Below, piece after piece: positions 50,573 to 59,826 of a stretch of DNA of 64,000 nucleotides. The notes under the pieces are model-generated. The model made no database searches. It saw only the letters and a list, made by a program, of their open reading frames with translations, and was not told the origin of the DNA. Position 1 is the stretch's first letter. The number at the start of each line of letters is the position of its first letter. The translations under genes and the position numbers were made by a program. The stretch is from the NCBI RefSeq assembly GCF_900547735.1, contig NZ_URHZ01000001.1, forward strand, positions 116,789 through 180,788. Direction: 5' to 3'. This DNA is from an uncultured Clostridium sp. (GTDB taxonomy: Bacteria; Bacillota; Clostridia; Lachnospirales; Lachnospiraceae).

Positions 50573-52058
50573 AACTGTCGACCGGCGTGACGGGAGAAGC
50601 GCTTTTGGAGGCCGTCCCGGGATACACGCAGTCCAGGGGCAGCGAAAGTACAAACCTGGCTCCGTGAGCCGGAGATTCTGCATTGCAGGCTTCGGCTCTG
50701 CCGCCCATATATTCCATGGCCGTGCGGACGATCGACAGCCCGATGCCGAAATTTCCGCCGGGTCCCTTGTAAAAGCGTTCAAAAACATGGGGGAGATCTT
50801 TCTCATCAAATCCCTGCCCGTCGTCGGTGATCACAATATGGACCCAGCCGTCATTTACGCTTATCTCCGAAGTGACCTTCTCGGAGGCATACCTGACACA
50901 GTTGGAGATGACATTCCGAAACGCTTTGGATAACAGAGCGGGATCGGCGGATACGGTGATTTTCCCGCGCAGGGGAACGGCCTCAAGACGGATATGTTCC
51001 ATGAGTTCCATGCCCCGGAGCGCCGTCATTTCATTTTCCATAAAATCATTCAAATCCATGCATGTTTTTTCCAGCGCCAGGCAGCGGCTGTCCATTTTCG
51101 AAATGGTGAGGATACCGTCCACAAGTTCTTTCATGCGCATCGATTCCGTGAGGATGACACCGGCTGCTTCATTGTGGTCAGGAAATACGTTGCACTGGAT
51201 CCCCTGGGCATAGCCGCAGATGGACATAAGCGGTGTGCGCAGCTCATGGGACGCATTCTGAAAAAATACATTCTGCTGACGGTTCATTCTCTCCAAATCC
51301 TCAGACATCCTGTTAAAAGAACATCTGAGTTCCTCAATTTCCCGAATGGAGGACCGTTCGTCAATGGGGGAGAAGTTTCCCTTGCCAATGGCATGCGTAT
51401 GGCGGCAGAGCGCCTGAAGCGGTTTTGAAATTCCGCCCGCGATAATCCAGACGGCAACCAGGGAGAGCAGACACAGAATGCCCGCGATGAGAAGCAGCAG
51501 AGTGCCGGTGTAGGAAATGAGGGCACGGGTGTCGGGGACCGCCACATATCCGAACATATATTTATTGCGGACATTTCCGCTGCTTTCGGCCTCATACATA
51601 CTGAGCAGGTAACGCGTGCCTCCGACCGAGACCTCTTCCACCCCGGAGCCGTCCCCGCTCAGAGTGCCGTTATAGACAGTTTCCCTGCATACCTGATAAA
51701 GCGCCTGGGTGTCGGGCTGCTCATTGCCCGACTTCGGGTAGGTGAGCTTCATCCGGGAATTCATTGTCAGAAGCTGTGCCTCCGGCCGATCCTTCCTGAT
51801 AAATGATTTCACCTGGCTCATAAGTTCCTTCGAAAGGTCTTTTTCATCGGCGCGGTCCCTGTCATCGCTGCCGGAATACAGCGTCTCCGCCGTAGAAACG
51901 ATGGAATTCATCAGAAACGACAGGCTCTTCCTGGACAGACGGTTCATATACCAGCCGGAGGTGGACGAGAAGATCCCCCAGGACAGAAGGGGAAAGATTA
52001 CAATCACAACAAGCACGGGGATAAAAATACGCATACGGATACGGGAAATCATCTTCAT
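50562..52058 (-). CDS. Sensor histidine kinase
   Basis: A 498-residue membrane kinase. Helix 1 about 8-30, extracellular sensor about 32-185, helix 2 about 188-210, HAMP about 212-264, HisKA with phospho-His in QNASHELRTPLMS (about 278), HATPase with NVISNCVRYASE and GIGLSIVRTAMEYMGG. The extracellular domain is of unknown ligand. It overlaps the upstream response regulator gene by 4 bp. The tail DCVYPGTASKSASPVTPVDS is a short unstructured extension. Confidence 0.92.
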   Translation of the reverse strand: MKMISRIRMRIFIPVLVVIVIFPLLSWGIFSSTSGWYMNRLSRKSLSFLMNSIVSTAETLYSGSDDRDRADEKDLSKELMSQVKSFIRKDRPEAQLLTMNSRMKLTYPKSGNEQPDTQALYQVCRETVYNGTLSGDGSGVEEVSVGGTRYLLSMYEAESSGNVRNKYMFGYVAVPDTRALISYTGTLLLLIAGILCLLSLVAVWIIAGGISKPLQALCRHTHAIGKGNFSPIDERSSIREIEELRCSFNRMSEDLERMNRQQNVFFQNASHELRTPLMSICGYAQGIQCNVFPDHNEAAGVILTESMRMKELVDGILTISKMDSRCLALEKTCMDLNDFMENEMTALRGMELMEHIRLEAVPLRGKITVSADPALLSKAFRNVISNCVRYASEKVTSEISVNDGWVHIVITDDGQGFDEKDLPHVFERFYKGPGGNFGIGLSIVRTAMEYMGGRAEACNAESPAHGARFVLSLPLDCVYPGTASKSASPVTPVDSFTE

Positions 52059-52750
52059 TCCTCACTTTCACAGTTCAGGCGGAAGCCGAAACCCCACACC
52101 GTTTCAACGGAAACTCCGCAGTCTGCATCTTTCAGTTTGCGCCGCAGACGCTTTACAAGATCGTCCGCAACTCTTGTTTCAAGCGTATAATCGGGCAGTT
52201 TCCATACCTCTTTCAGAAGTTCCTGCTTGGATACGGCCTGGTTTTTGTGCTCCATCATATAGGTCAGGAAATCAAATTCCATCGGAGTCACGGAAAAAGG
52301 CTGATTTCCGGCCGTAATGGAGCGGGAGCCGCGTTCCAGCCTGAGGCCTCCATACACCAGTGCTGTTTCGGGCTCAGGCTGTCCGTACCCGGCGCGCCGG
52401 AATAAGGCCCTGACCCGGGTGACCAGCTCCAGGGGAAGAAACGGTTTGACCATATAATCATCGCTGCCCAGCGTAATTCCGGTGACGCGGTCGAGAGGGC
52501 TGTCCTTGGCGGACACGATGATGATGGGAACCTGGCTTATTTTCCGTATTGCAGCGCAGAGAGTAAGACCGTCCGTGCCGGGCATCATGATATCGAGAAT
52601 AATCAAATCGGGGCATGATTCGGTAAAAGCGGCAAACAGACTGTCGCCGTCCGAAAATGTCTCCACCTCATATCCTTCATTAGCCAGAAAGGTCTGTATT
52701 AAAGTGCGTATATGAAATTCATCATCTGCCACATAGATGCGTTTTGCCAT
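52055..52750 (-). CDS. OmpR/PhoB family response regulator
   Basis: A 231-residue regulator: receiver 1-115 (YVADDEFHIRTLIQTF, phospho-Asp in LIILDIMMPGTDGL at about 51, lysine in YMVKPF) and winged-helix domain about 130-228 (VTPMEFDFLTYMMEHKNQAVS, VETVWGFGFRL in place of the usual V-R-G-x-G-Y-R). ATG at 52750 follows GGAGGCAGCT; the longer frame to 52831 has no ribosome site. Pairs with the overlapping kinase. The divergent secreted protein at 52925 is a candidate target. Confidence 0.92.
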   Translation of the reverse strand: MAKRIYVADDEFHIRTLIQTFLANEGYEVETFSDGDSLFAAFTESCPDLIILDIMMPGTDGLTLCAAIRKISQVPIIIVSAKDSPLDRVTGITLGSDDYMVKPFLPLELVTRVRALFRRAGYGQPEPETALVYGGLRLERGSRSITAGNQPFSVTPMEFDFLTYMMEHKNQAVSKQELLKEVWKLPDYTLETRVADDLVKRLRRKLKDADCGVSVETVWGFGFRLNCESEE

Positions 52751-52924
52751 AGCTGCCTCCGAAATTTTTTTCTTTAGATGTATATTACCATTCCGACAGG
52801 AATTCGTAAACGTCTGCCACAATTTTGCCACAGTTTCGGCCTTTTATGGCCGGGGTGGAAAATGGTATGATTGGGATGTCAAAGAAACATCATCACAAGC
52901 CGGACATCGAAAGGAGAAAGAACC

Positions 52925-53401
52925 ATGAAAAAAACACCGTTAATATTATGCACGGCAGCGCTTGTCTGCATTATGAATTTTCCGGTATTTGCGGCAGGGA
53001 CAAAGTCAGAGTATAAAAATGAATCGGCGCAGATTCGCCGGGAGATGGAGAACACGGGCAAAGAAATCAAGAGTCTTAAGGCGGAGAATAAGGCAGTTTC
53101 CGATGCGTGCAAGGCCGCAAAAAAGGCTCAGAAAGAGGCCGGGAAACTGAAAGAAAACAAGGAGCTGTGGAAACAGGTGAATGCGCTGAAGGATAATCTG
53201 GAGGATGCACGCGTTTCCTATGTGGAAGCCGACAGCCAGGTAAAAGTCCTGAAGGCAAAGAACCGCCAGGATGCAAAGGACAAAAAATATGATGATGCCA
53301 TCTCAAAACTGAACCAGGCCCTGGAACAGAAGAAAGACGCCCTCGACAGCGCCAGACAGATGAATGAAATATGGGATCAGATTGAGCAGCTTATAAAATA
53401 G
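52925..53401 (+). CDS. Secreted coiled-coil protein of unknown function
   Basis: A 158-residue exported protein. Signal peptide MKKTPLILCTAALVCIMNFP ends near VFA/A at residue 24. The mature part is almost wholly helical coiled coil, rich in Lys, Glu and Ala (NTGKEIKSLKAENKAVSD, KAAKKAQKEAGKLKENKELW). It has no cysteine and no catalytic motif. ATG follows AAAGGAGAAAG. It diverges from the two-component system and may be a stress-induced envelope protein under its control, somewhat like Spy/CpxP or Firmicute LiaF-associated proteins, but no homology is claimed. Confidence 0.75.
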   Translation: MKKTPLILCTAALVCIMNFPVFAAGTKSEYKNESAQIRREMENTGKEIKSLKAENKAVSDACKAAKKAQKEAGKLKENKELWKQVNALKDNLEDARVSYVEADSQVKVLKAKNRQDAKDKKYDDAISKLNQALEQKKDALDSARQMNEIWDQIEQLIK

Positions 53402-53495
53402 GTGTGAACGTATCAGAGCCGCTCAAAAAACGTTTGTACGGATATAAAATTACACTTCGTAAACTCTTTACCTAAACAATTTACCTTCATAAAAA

Positions 53496-53528
53496 GGAGT
53501 GAAAAGACAGTCTCAGTCTTTTCACTCC
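53496..53528. terminator. Hairpin after the coiled-coil gene
   Basis: GGAGTGAAAAGAC (53496-53508) pairs perfectly with GTCTTTTCACTCC (53516-53528). A second long stem-loop, GGATGTCCC with GGGACATTCC (about 53535-53584), follows before the lacI-type gene's 3' end and may serve that gene from the other side. Confidence 0.65.
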
Positions 53529-53588
53529 ACCTTCGGATGTCCCGGAGCCACGGCAGAATTGCCGGGAGGCTTTGGGACATTCCGGAAT

Positions 53589-54638
53589 TTATTCCGGCTG
53601 TTTGATCAGAACAAGGTCGCAGTCCGTAAATTTCTGCACAGGGGAGAATGCTTCCCCCTTTTTTATACTTTCAATCAGGATGTCCACGGACTGGACGGCA
53701 ATTTCTTTCGGGCGCTGCGTGACAACGCTCACGATCTTATCATAAATATTCTTGTTGAAACCGGCGCTGTACTCGGTGAACGGTATCATAAAATCGTCAA
53801 ACACCCCAATCTCAAAATCATTATGCTCCAGATACTTAGTCTCATGAATCAGGTTGATAAAATTAGGGACATCCCACGCCGTATTGATGATAAATGCACT
53901 GAACTTCTGCGAGGAATTTAAGAGCGAGAAGATCGGCTGCTGCCTGTAATCGCGGTCCGGATAAATTATCTCATTGTATCCGGGAAGTCCGTGTTTGTTC
54001 ATTGCGGCATAATATCCGTTCAAGCGTTCCAGGGATACATTGGTCAGGGTGGATTTGTCCTGGATGATACTTAATATATTCTGGTGGCCTCTGGCGATCA
54101 GGCTCTCGGTCAGGAGGTACATATAATCCCGGTTCTGCGAGGAGACAATGGAAAAACGTTTATCATTGGGGTAGCAGTCGATAAAGACCACGGGCAGTTC
54201 CCATTCGTGCAGTTTTTCGATGTAATTCCTGTTATTGCTGTTGGCGAAGGAGTTCAGGATAATGCCGTTCACACCCAGCGTATGGCAGAGTTCCAGGTAT
54301 TTTAATTCCAGGGCGCTGTCCTCTTTGCTGTCAAACACAATGACGGAATATCCGTTGTCATAGGCGTGTTCAATGACACCCTCCGTAATCTGGGCGAGGA
54401 ACTGGAAGTTCAGGTTCGGCTGTATGAGGGCAATCGTCTTGTTGAGCCGCGGCGAGGATACACCGGTAAGAATCTGCCCGGAAGGGATATAATCCAGTTC
54501 ATTCGCGATTTTCAAAATCTGCGCTCTTTTCTGTTCGGACACTCTGACGGGCCTGTTGTTGAGAACTCTTGATACGAGGGCCTTGGAAACATGCGCCTTG
54601 TCGGCTATCACCTGCAGTGTTACGTTTGCGTTTTTCAT
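53589..54638 (-). CDS. LacI family transcriptional regulator
   Basis: A 349-residue LacI/GalR repressor. DNA-binding head NVTLQVIADKAHVSKALVSRVLNNRPVRVSEQKR (residues 4-37, broken by the conserved V-S-x-x-x-V-S-R-V-L-N), with hinge helix to about 60, then a periplasmic-binding-like sugar domain (TIALIQPNLNFQFLAQITEG, NGIILNSFANS). It is divergent from the amidohydrolase/sugar ABC operon and presumably represses it through the operator at 54890-54905. Confidence 0.92.
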   Translation of the reverse strand: MKNANVTLQVIADKAHVSKALVSRVLNNRPVRVSEQKRAQILKIANELDYIPSGQILTGVSSPRLNKTIALIQPNLNFQFLAQITEGVIEHAYDNGYSVIVFDSKEDSALELKYLELCHTLGVNGIILNSFANSNNRNYIEKLHEWELPVVFIDCYPNDKRFSIVSSQNRDYMYLLTESLIARGHQNILSIIQDKSTLTNVSLERLNGYYAAMNKHGLPGYNEIIYPDRDYRQQPIFSLLNSSQKFSAFIINTAWDVPNFINLIHETKYLEHNDFEIGVFDDFMIPFTEYSAGFNKNIYDKIVSVVTQRPKEIAVQSVDILIESIKKGEAFSPVQKFTDCDLVLIKQPE

Positions 54639-54859
54639 ACCGTTGCCTCCTGATTTAGATAAAAGTTTATCATATAAATGAATTTATCAATTTTTGAATG
54701 GAATGTCAATCTGATTTTGTCGGTCTGTAAAATAATAATAGGATGTAAAAACATATTTTGATATAAAATTAAGAAAAATAAAATGGATAAATCAGGAAAT
54801 TGTGGATATTGACCAAAAATTAACCGATAAATTTGTGAGATATGGCGGTGAAAAAGTTC

Positions 54860-54905
54860 TTGTGATAAAAGTTGCACCAATGCTAGTATTGTATCAACGG
54901 ATACA
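54860..54905 (+). promoter_or_regulatory. Promoter and LacI-type operator of the sugar ABC operon
   Basis: TTGTGA (54860-54865), 18-bp spacer, TAGTAT (54884-54889), then the inverted repeat TGTATC-AACG-GATACA (54890-54905) at the start of transcription. Nothing else recognisable lies in 54639-54990. Confidence 0.65.
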
Positions 54906-54990
54906 GGTAATACAGTACGGCAGGGTAAAGGTTTAAGACGGAATGAACCGATACACGGCAGGTAAAAGCGAAGAGAGCAGGAGGCTTAAT

Positions 54991-55893
54991 ATGATTATTG
55001 ACGCGCATATGCATTTGGCAGAGAGCAGCGGTTTTTCGGCAGAGACATACGGGAAATACGGGATGTCGTTTCCGGAAAAAACGACGGATGTGGATTTCCT
55101 GGTGGAGAGCTACAGGCGGGCGGGAGTAGAAAAAGCGGTCGCAATGGGACAGGCGATGCGGAGGATCTTCGACACTTCATTTGGTGAAGAGTATGTGATG
55201 GAATGTTATCACAAATATCCCGATTTTTTTATCCCGTTTTGCAGCGTAGAGGCGGTGGACAAGGGAGGACGGTTCAATAAGAAAGACTTCGAATACCTGA
55301 AACGGGCCGTTCTGGAAAACGGATGCAGGGGCGTTTTGATGGCTCCTCCGTTCAGCCATTACCATTCTAATGTAAACGCGGCCTATCCTTTCTACGAATT
55401 TGCGGATGAACAGGGAATTGTGGTCCAGTTCCACCACTCTGCGCAGATCGGAAAGGCAATTCTGGCGCCGGCCGAGTACACCTCGCTCTACGACCTGAAT
55501 GAGATAGTCCTGGATTTTCCGAACCTGAGAATCAATGTGGAGCATCTGGGATACCCCTGGGCGGAACAGCTCTTTACGCAGATGGCTACGGATGAGAATC
55601 TGTATACGGATCTGGCCATGTGCTACGACCGGGAAGTTTCGACGGTCTGGAACCTGGTTCTGGCGAAAGAATACGGCGTGATCGGCCAGGTGATGTTTGC
55701 CACCGACTTTGTGGCCTGCAATTTCGACTGTTTTGGGGCGGATCCCTATGACGACGTGACGCGGTGGGCGGAATACGTGACAAAGAAGATAAATGCCATA
55801 TGTAAGGCCAGCGGATGGCCGCTGTTCACCGGGGAGGAAATTGACGGGATTATGTATCGGAATGCGGCAAGGCTGCACAGGATTCAGGTTTAA
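54991..55893 (+). CDS. Amidohydrolase family (TIM-barrel) metal hydrolase
   Basis: A 300-residue amidohydrolase-2-type protein. The N-terminal metal motif is MIIDAHMHLAES (H-x-H at residues 6 and 8); further ligands are FHHSAQIG (about 151), INVEHLGYPW (about 186) and FATDFVAC (about 238). Such enzymes hydrolyse or decarboxylate ring compounds, lactones or amides. ATG at 54991 is 6 nt after AGGAGG. It is the first gene of the LacI-controlled operon, so it may act on the imported compound, perhaps as a sugar lactonase; substrate unknown. Confidence 0.8.
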   Translation: MIIDAHMHLAESSGFSAETYGKYGMSFPEKTTDVDFLVESYRRAGVEKAVAMGQAMRRIFDTSFGEEYVMECYHKYPDFFIPFCSVEAVDKGGRFNKKDFEYLKRAVLENGCRGVLMAPPFSHYHSNVNAAYPFYEFADEQGIVVQFHHSAQIGKAILAPAEYTSLYDLNEIVLDFPNLRINVEHLGYPWAEQLFTQMATDENLYTDLAMCYDREVSTVWNLVLAKEYGVIGQVMFATDFVACNFDCFGADPYDDVTRWAEYVTKKINAICKASGWPLFTGEEIDGIMYRNAARLHRIQV

Positions 55894-55917
55894 ACCGGCA
55901 ATCTGAGGGAGTTTTAT

Positions 55918-57426
55918 ATGAGTGAAAACATTCTGGAAATGAGACATATTTACAAAAGCTACGGCGGCATTGAGGCCCTGACGGATGTGAATCTGGAACT
56001 GGGAAAGGGAGAGGTTCTGTGCCTCTGCGGTGAGAACGGAGCCGGTAAATCGACATTAATGAAAATCCTGGCGGGTGTCGAGAAACCGACCTCGGGAGAA
56101 ATCTTCATTGACGGCGGGAAAGTACAGATTGAACGCCCCCTGGATGCCATCCGCCTGGGAATCAGCATGGTGCACCAGGAGCTGGTACAGATTGAGGAGA
56201 TGACCGTGGCAGAAAATATTTTCGTAGGACGGTATAAGGCGAATGCGGGAATTGTGGATGGAAAGGGACTGAAGAGAGAGGCCGAGGAGCTGATGGACCG
56301 GCTCGGAATCCATTTTCCGCCGGATTCGCTGGTGCGGCAGTACAGTGTTGCACAGCGCCAGTTAATTGAGATTGCAAAGGCCCTGTCCTACGACGCGTCA
56401 ATTATCATCTTCGATGAACCGACGGCGGCCCTCACCACCGAGGAGACGGAAAATCTCTATCAGATTATCAGAAAGCTCAGGGAGGAAGGAATTGCGGTAA
56501 TTTTGATTTCCCACAGGATGGAAGATATCTTTGCCGTCGGCGATCGGGTGGAGGTGCTGCGTGACGGGAAACCGTCGGGTTCATTAAGCGTCGGCGGGGC
56601 TACGGTGGACGGCATTGTCAGAATGATGATAGGAAGACAGCCGGATCAACAGTTTCCCGATAAAACCAACCGGGCCGGTGACACGGTACTGGAGGTGAAA
56701 CATCTGACCAACGGCCGAATTACGGATATCTCATTCGAACTGAAGAAGGGAGAGATTCTGGGCGTGGCCGGTCTGGTGGGAGCGGGGAGAACCGAGCTTC
56801 TCAGGGCGATTTTCGGAGTGGATGCCTGCGAGGGGGAGCTGATTCTTGAGGGAGTTCCCATTAAGAACCATTCGCCTGCGGAAGGGCTGAAAAGAGGATT
56901 TGCCCTGGTGCCGGAGGACAGAAAAGATCAGGGGTTAATTCTGGAACAGTCAATCCTGCAGAATCTAATTCTCAGTGTACTGAAGAAGATTTCCGCATTC
57001 GGAATAATGAGCCGGAAAAAATCGCAGGAGCTGAGCGGGGAGTATATTGATAAACTGAAAATCCGCTCTTCCGGAAGCGAAATGATGGTCCGCATGTTAA
57101 GCGGAGGCAACCAGCAGAAGGTGGTGCTCGGCAAATGCCTGGCCTCATCCCCGTCCATCCTGCTTCTGGATGAACCGACCAGGGGAGTGGACGTCGGCGC
57201 AAAGGCCGAGATATACAGAATTATCAATGAACTGGCCACGGATGGGCTGTCGATTATCGTGGTGTCCTCGGAGATGACGGAACTCCTGGGAATCAGCGAC
57301 CGGATCCTGGTAATGCACGAGGGATATCTGTCCGGGGAGCTTAAGAGGGAAGAGGCGACGGAGGAGGCGATAATGAAGCTGGCAATTTCGCATTCTTCAA
57401 GAATCTTTATGAGAGGTGAATTATGA
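55918..57426 (+). CDS. Sugar ABC importer ATPase (RbsA/MglA type)
   Basis: A 502-residue protein with two ABC ATPase domains, as in ribose/galactose importers. Domain 1: Walker A GENGAGKSTLMKIL (about 38), LSY...QYSVAQRQLIEIAKAL and IIFDEPTAAL. Domain 2: degenerate Walker A GLVGAGRTELLRAIFG (about 285), signature LSGGNQQKVVLGKCL and LLLDEPTRGVDVGAK. Its stop overlaps the permease start (ATGA at 57423). It energises import through the next gene's permease. Confidence 0.94.
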   Translation: MSENILEMRHIYKSYGGIEALTDVNLELGKGEVLCLCGENGAGKSTLMKILAGVEKPTSGEIFIDGGKVQIERPLDAIRLGISMVHQELVQIEEMTVAENIFVGRYKANAGIVDGKGLKREAEELMDRLGIHFPPDSLVRQYSVAQRQLIEIAKALSYDASIIIFDEPTAALTTEETENLYQIIRKLREEGIAVILISHRMEDIFAVGDRVEVLRDGKPSGSLSVGGATVDGIVRMMIGRQPDQQFPDKTNRAGDTVLEVKHLTNGRITDISFELKKGEILGVAGLVGAGRTELLRAIFGVDACEGELILEGVPIKNHSPAEGLKRGFALVPEDRKDQGLILEQSILQNLILSVLKKISAFGIMSRKKSQELSGEYIDKLKIRSSGSEMMVRMLSGGNQQKVVLGKCLASSPSILLLDEPTRGVDVGAKAEIYRIINELATDGLSIIVVSSEMTELLGISDRILVMHEGYLSGELKREEATEEAIMKLAISHSSRIFMRGEL

Positions 57427-58433
57427 AGACAAAAGAAGGAACTGGAGTCGGTATGTGGCAGAAGATAAAGCGCTCAAAATACTTTGAGCTGTCCGGACTG
57501 TTTTGCCTGATCATCGTGTTTTCCGCAGTCGTCCAGAGCTACAGCGGTAATTTCCTGACGCTGGCCAATGCGAACAATGTCCTGAAGGAAATCGTGGTGT
57601 ACGGGATTCTGGCATGTGCTTTGGCGTTTCCGTTGATTAACGGCACTTTTGATCTGTCCATCGAATCCGTCAGCGCCCTTGGGGGTACCTGCTGCGCGCT
57701 GCTCGTCACGGACGGACTCTTCGGAATTAAGACGAATCTTTTCTGCGCCGTCCTGATTTCCGTTGTTATCTGCTGCATCTTCGGTGCGGTGAACGGGCTG
57801 ATTGTGTCCAGGACAAAGATTGACCCTTTTATCGTGACACTGGGAACGCAGACCGCCATCAGGGGTATTGTTTATATTGTCTGTAAGAATACGGCCGTGA
57901 CTTCCCTGCCTAAGGCATTTAAAAATTTAAGTTCCGGCAAACTTTTCGGAATCTCCATTTCCATTTATATTCTGATTGCGGTATTTGTGCTGGTGGCTGT
58001 TGTGCTGGGGAAGACGACTTACGGCAAGAAGATTTATGCAATCGGCGGAAGCTACCAGGCGGCTTTTATATCCGGTATCAACGTGAAGCGGATCCGGTTT
58101 TCCGCCTATGTTATAAGCGCCGGTCTGGCCTGCATCGCGGGAGTGCTGTCCACAGCGCGGGTAGGTTCCGCCACGCCGAATGCGGGGAGCGGTTATGCGG
58201 CTATCGCCATTTCCGCCTGTGCGATCGGGGGTGTCTCCCTCAACGGTGGCAAAGGGATGGTTCTGGGCGTCTTTCTGGGGGCTCTGATGATGGGAATGAT
58301 TACGAATGGAATGAACCTGATGTTTATCGGCTCCAACTGGCAGTATGTGGTGAGGGGCAGCCTGATGGTGCTGGCCGTGTTCTATGCGCAGTGGTTTAAC
58401 CGGATATCAGGTAAAGAGACAAAGAAAAAGTAA
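57423..58433 (+). CDS. Sugar ABC importer permease (RbsC type)
   Basis: A 336-residue inner-membrane permease of the BPD_transp_2 family, about 10 helices. Marks: NGTFDLSIESVSALGGTCCA (usually N-G-G-I-D-L-S-V-G-S), INGLI-like VNGLIVSRTKIDPFIVTLGT, and YAAIAISACAIGGVSLNGGKG. The usual G-G-I-D-L-S is changed to N-G-T-F-D-L-S. Overlaps the ATPase gene by 4 bp. No second permease is present, so it acts as a homodimer. Confidence 0.93.
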   Translation: MKTKEGTGVGMWQKIKRSKYFELSGLFCLIIVFSAVVQSYSGNFLTLANANNVLKEIVVYGILACALAFPLINGTFDLSIESVSALGGTCCALLVTDGLFGIKTNLFCAVLISVVICCIFGAVNGLIVSRTKIDPFIVTLGTQTAIRGIVYIVCKNTAVTSLPKAFKNLSSGKLFGISISIYILIAVFVLVAVVLGKTTYGKKIYAIGGSYQAAFISGINVKRIRFSAYVISAGLACIAGVLSTARVGSATPNAGSGYAAIAISACAIGGVSLNGGKGMVLGVFLGALMMGMITNGMNLMFIGSNWQYVVRGSLMVLAVFYAQWFNRISGKETKKK

Positions 58434-58477
58434 CTTTTAAAAGGAGATAAATTAAAAAAGCAAAGGAGAGGTGTATT

Positions 58478-59548
58478 ATGAAACGAAAGATGACGGGTGT
58501 ATTACTGGCGGCGGCAATGGCGGCATCACTGCTGGGCGGGTGCGGCAGCAAACAGGAAGAGACGAAAGAGGCGGCAAAGACGGAGGAAAATACCGCCAAA
58601 GAGGCTGATGGTGAAGATACGAAGGCGGAGGAGCCAAAGACGGAGGCGGATAAAAAAGCAGCGGGTGAAGAGCTTACGATTGCAATTGTTCCCTGGAATA
58701 TGGCAATGTCCTTTGAGTCATCTTTTGCCTACACCGCGCAGGCGGAGATTGAATCCAGGGGATGGAAAGCAGTAATCATGGATCCGGCCGGGGACTGGGC
58801 ATCCGAATATACGATTATTGAGAACCTCGTCACACAGGGAGTGGATGGAATCATTTATACGGCCATCGACACGGACGGCGCCAACGATGCGGTGGCAATC
58901 GCCAGAGAAGCCGGAATCCCGATTGTGGACTTCGACTGCCTGGCATCGGACGGCACGGCGGATGCATCGGTGTGCTACGACGATTATCAGGGCGGAGTCA
59001 TGGCGGCGGAACAGTGCATGGAGGCTCTGGACGGTAAGAAGGACGCACAGATTATCGTGTTTGAGGACGAGCCGTCCATCGCATCCAGCGGCCTGAGAAT
59101 CAACGGATTTAAGGATTACCTAGCGGAGAATTATCCCGACGTGGAGGTAGTGATGAACCGTGCGTCGGACAGAACTTCCGACGGATGTTATATCTGGGCA
59201 ACCGATATGATTACGGCTTACCCGGATGCCGACGCCTTTTTCTGCTATTGGGCCGAGTGTACGATGGCAGCATACAATGCGCTTCAGGATGCCGGAAAGA
59301 CGGATGTCTACGTAATCGGATACGACGCAACCGAGGAGCAGAAGGAACTGATGGTGAATTCGGGAGAGGACTGCAGACTTTACGCCAGCCCGGGTATGTC
59401 TTCCGTAAAGATGGCGGTCAAATGCGTGGAATTTATGGAACAGATATTAAACGGCGAATACACGAGAAGCGGCCCGGAGGACATCTTTGAATTCAAACCC
59501 GAACTGCTGACCGTGCATAATGCGAAGGAATTTGATATTGATAAGTAA
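58478..59548 (+). CDS. Sugar-binding lipoprotein of the ABC importer
   Basis: A 356-residue surface lipoprotein: signal peptide MKRKMTGVLLAAAMAASLLG with lipobox LLGGC (Cys22), a Glu/Lys-rich linker (about 25-65), then a Peripla_BP_4 domain (ELTIAIVPWNMAMSFESSFA, GVDGIIYTAIDTDGANDAV, GYDATEEQKELM). It is last in the operon, 44 bp after the permease, with its own AAAGGAGAGG site; more often the binding protein is first. Ligand probably a sugar or related polyol. Confidence 0.93.
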   Translation: MKRKMTGVLLAAAMAASLLGGCGSKQEETKEAAKTEENTAKEADGEDTKAEEPKTEADKKAAGEELTIAIVPWNMAMSFESSFAYTAQAEIESRGWKAVIMDPAGDWASEYTIIENLVTQGVDGIIYTAIDTDGANDAVAIAREAGIPIVDFDCLASDGTADASVCYDDYQGGVMAAEQCMEALDGKKDAQIIVFEDEPSIASSGLRINGFKDYLAENYPDVEVVMNRASDRTSDGCYIWATDMITAYPDADAFFCYWAECTMAAYNALQDAGKTDVYVIGYDATEEQKELMVNSGEDCRLYASPGMSSVKMAVKCVEFMEQILNGEYTRSGPEDIFEFKPELLTVHNAKEFDIDK

Positions 59549-59678
59549 ATGCTTTTTCGCCATCGGATTCAATATTTCATGGACGAATACAAAGAATCAG
59601 GCCTGGTATGACCTGGCCGGATGTTTTGCATGAATTACATGTAAGCGGTTTAAATACAGCCGATGAGCGTCCGTATCA

Positions 59679-59728
59679 AAGGGAGGGGAGCAAAACCGGT
59701 TTATGCTGGCTTTGCATCCCTTCTTTTT
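59679..59728 (+). terminator. Terminator of the sugar ABC operon
   Basis: GCAAAACC (59690-59697) pairs with GGCTTTGC (59708-59715, one mismatch), extended outward by AAGGGA/TCCCTT, then CTTTTTAT. Confidence 0.75.
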
Positions 59729-59729
59729 A

Positions 59730-59772
59730 TTGAGCGGCAATGAAAAGTTCGCGAAGCGTGCTTTTCGTTGTT
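59730..59772 (+). repeat. 43-bp hairpin repeat, copy 5
   Basis: After the terminator T-run; variant TTGAGCGG at its start. Shares its last TT with copy 6. Confidence 0.9.
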
Positions 59773-59813
59773 GAGTGGCAATGAAAAGTTCGCGAAGCGT
59801 ACTTTTCGTTGTT
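59771..59813 (+). repeat. 43-bp hairpin repeat, copy 6
   Basis: Tandem to copy 5, the GCGTAC variant. It ends 14 bp from the 3' end of the convergent tannase gene. Confidence 0.9.
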
Positions 59814-59826
59814 ACGAAGGAAGGTT

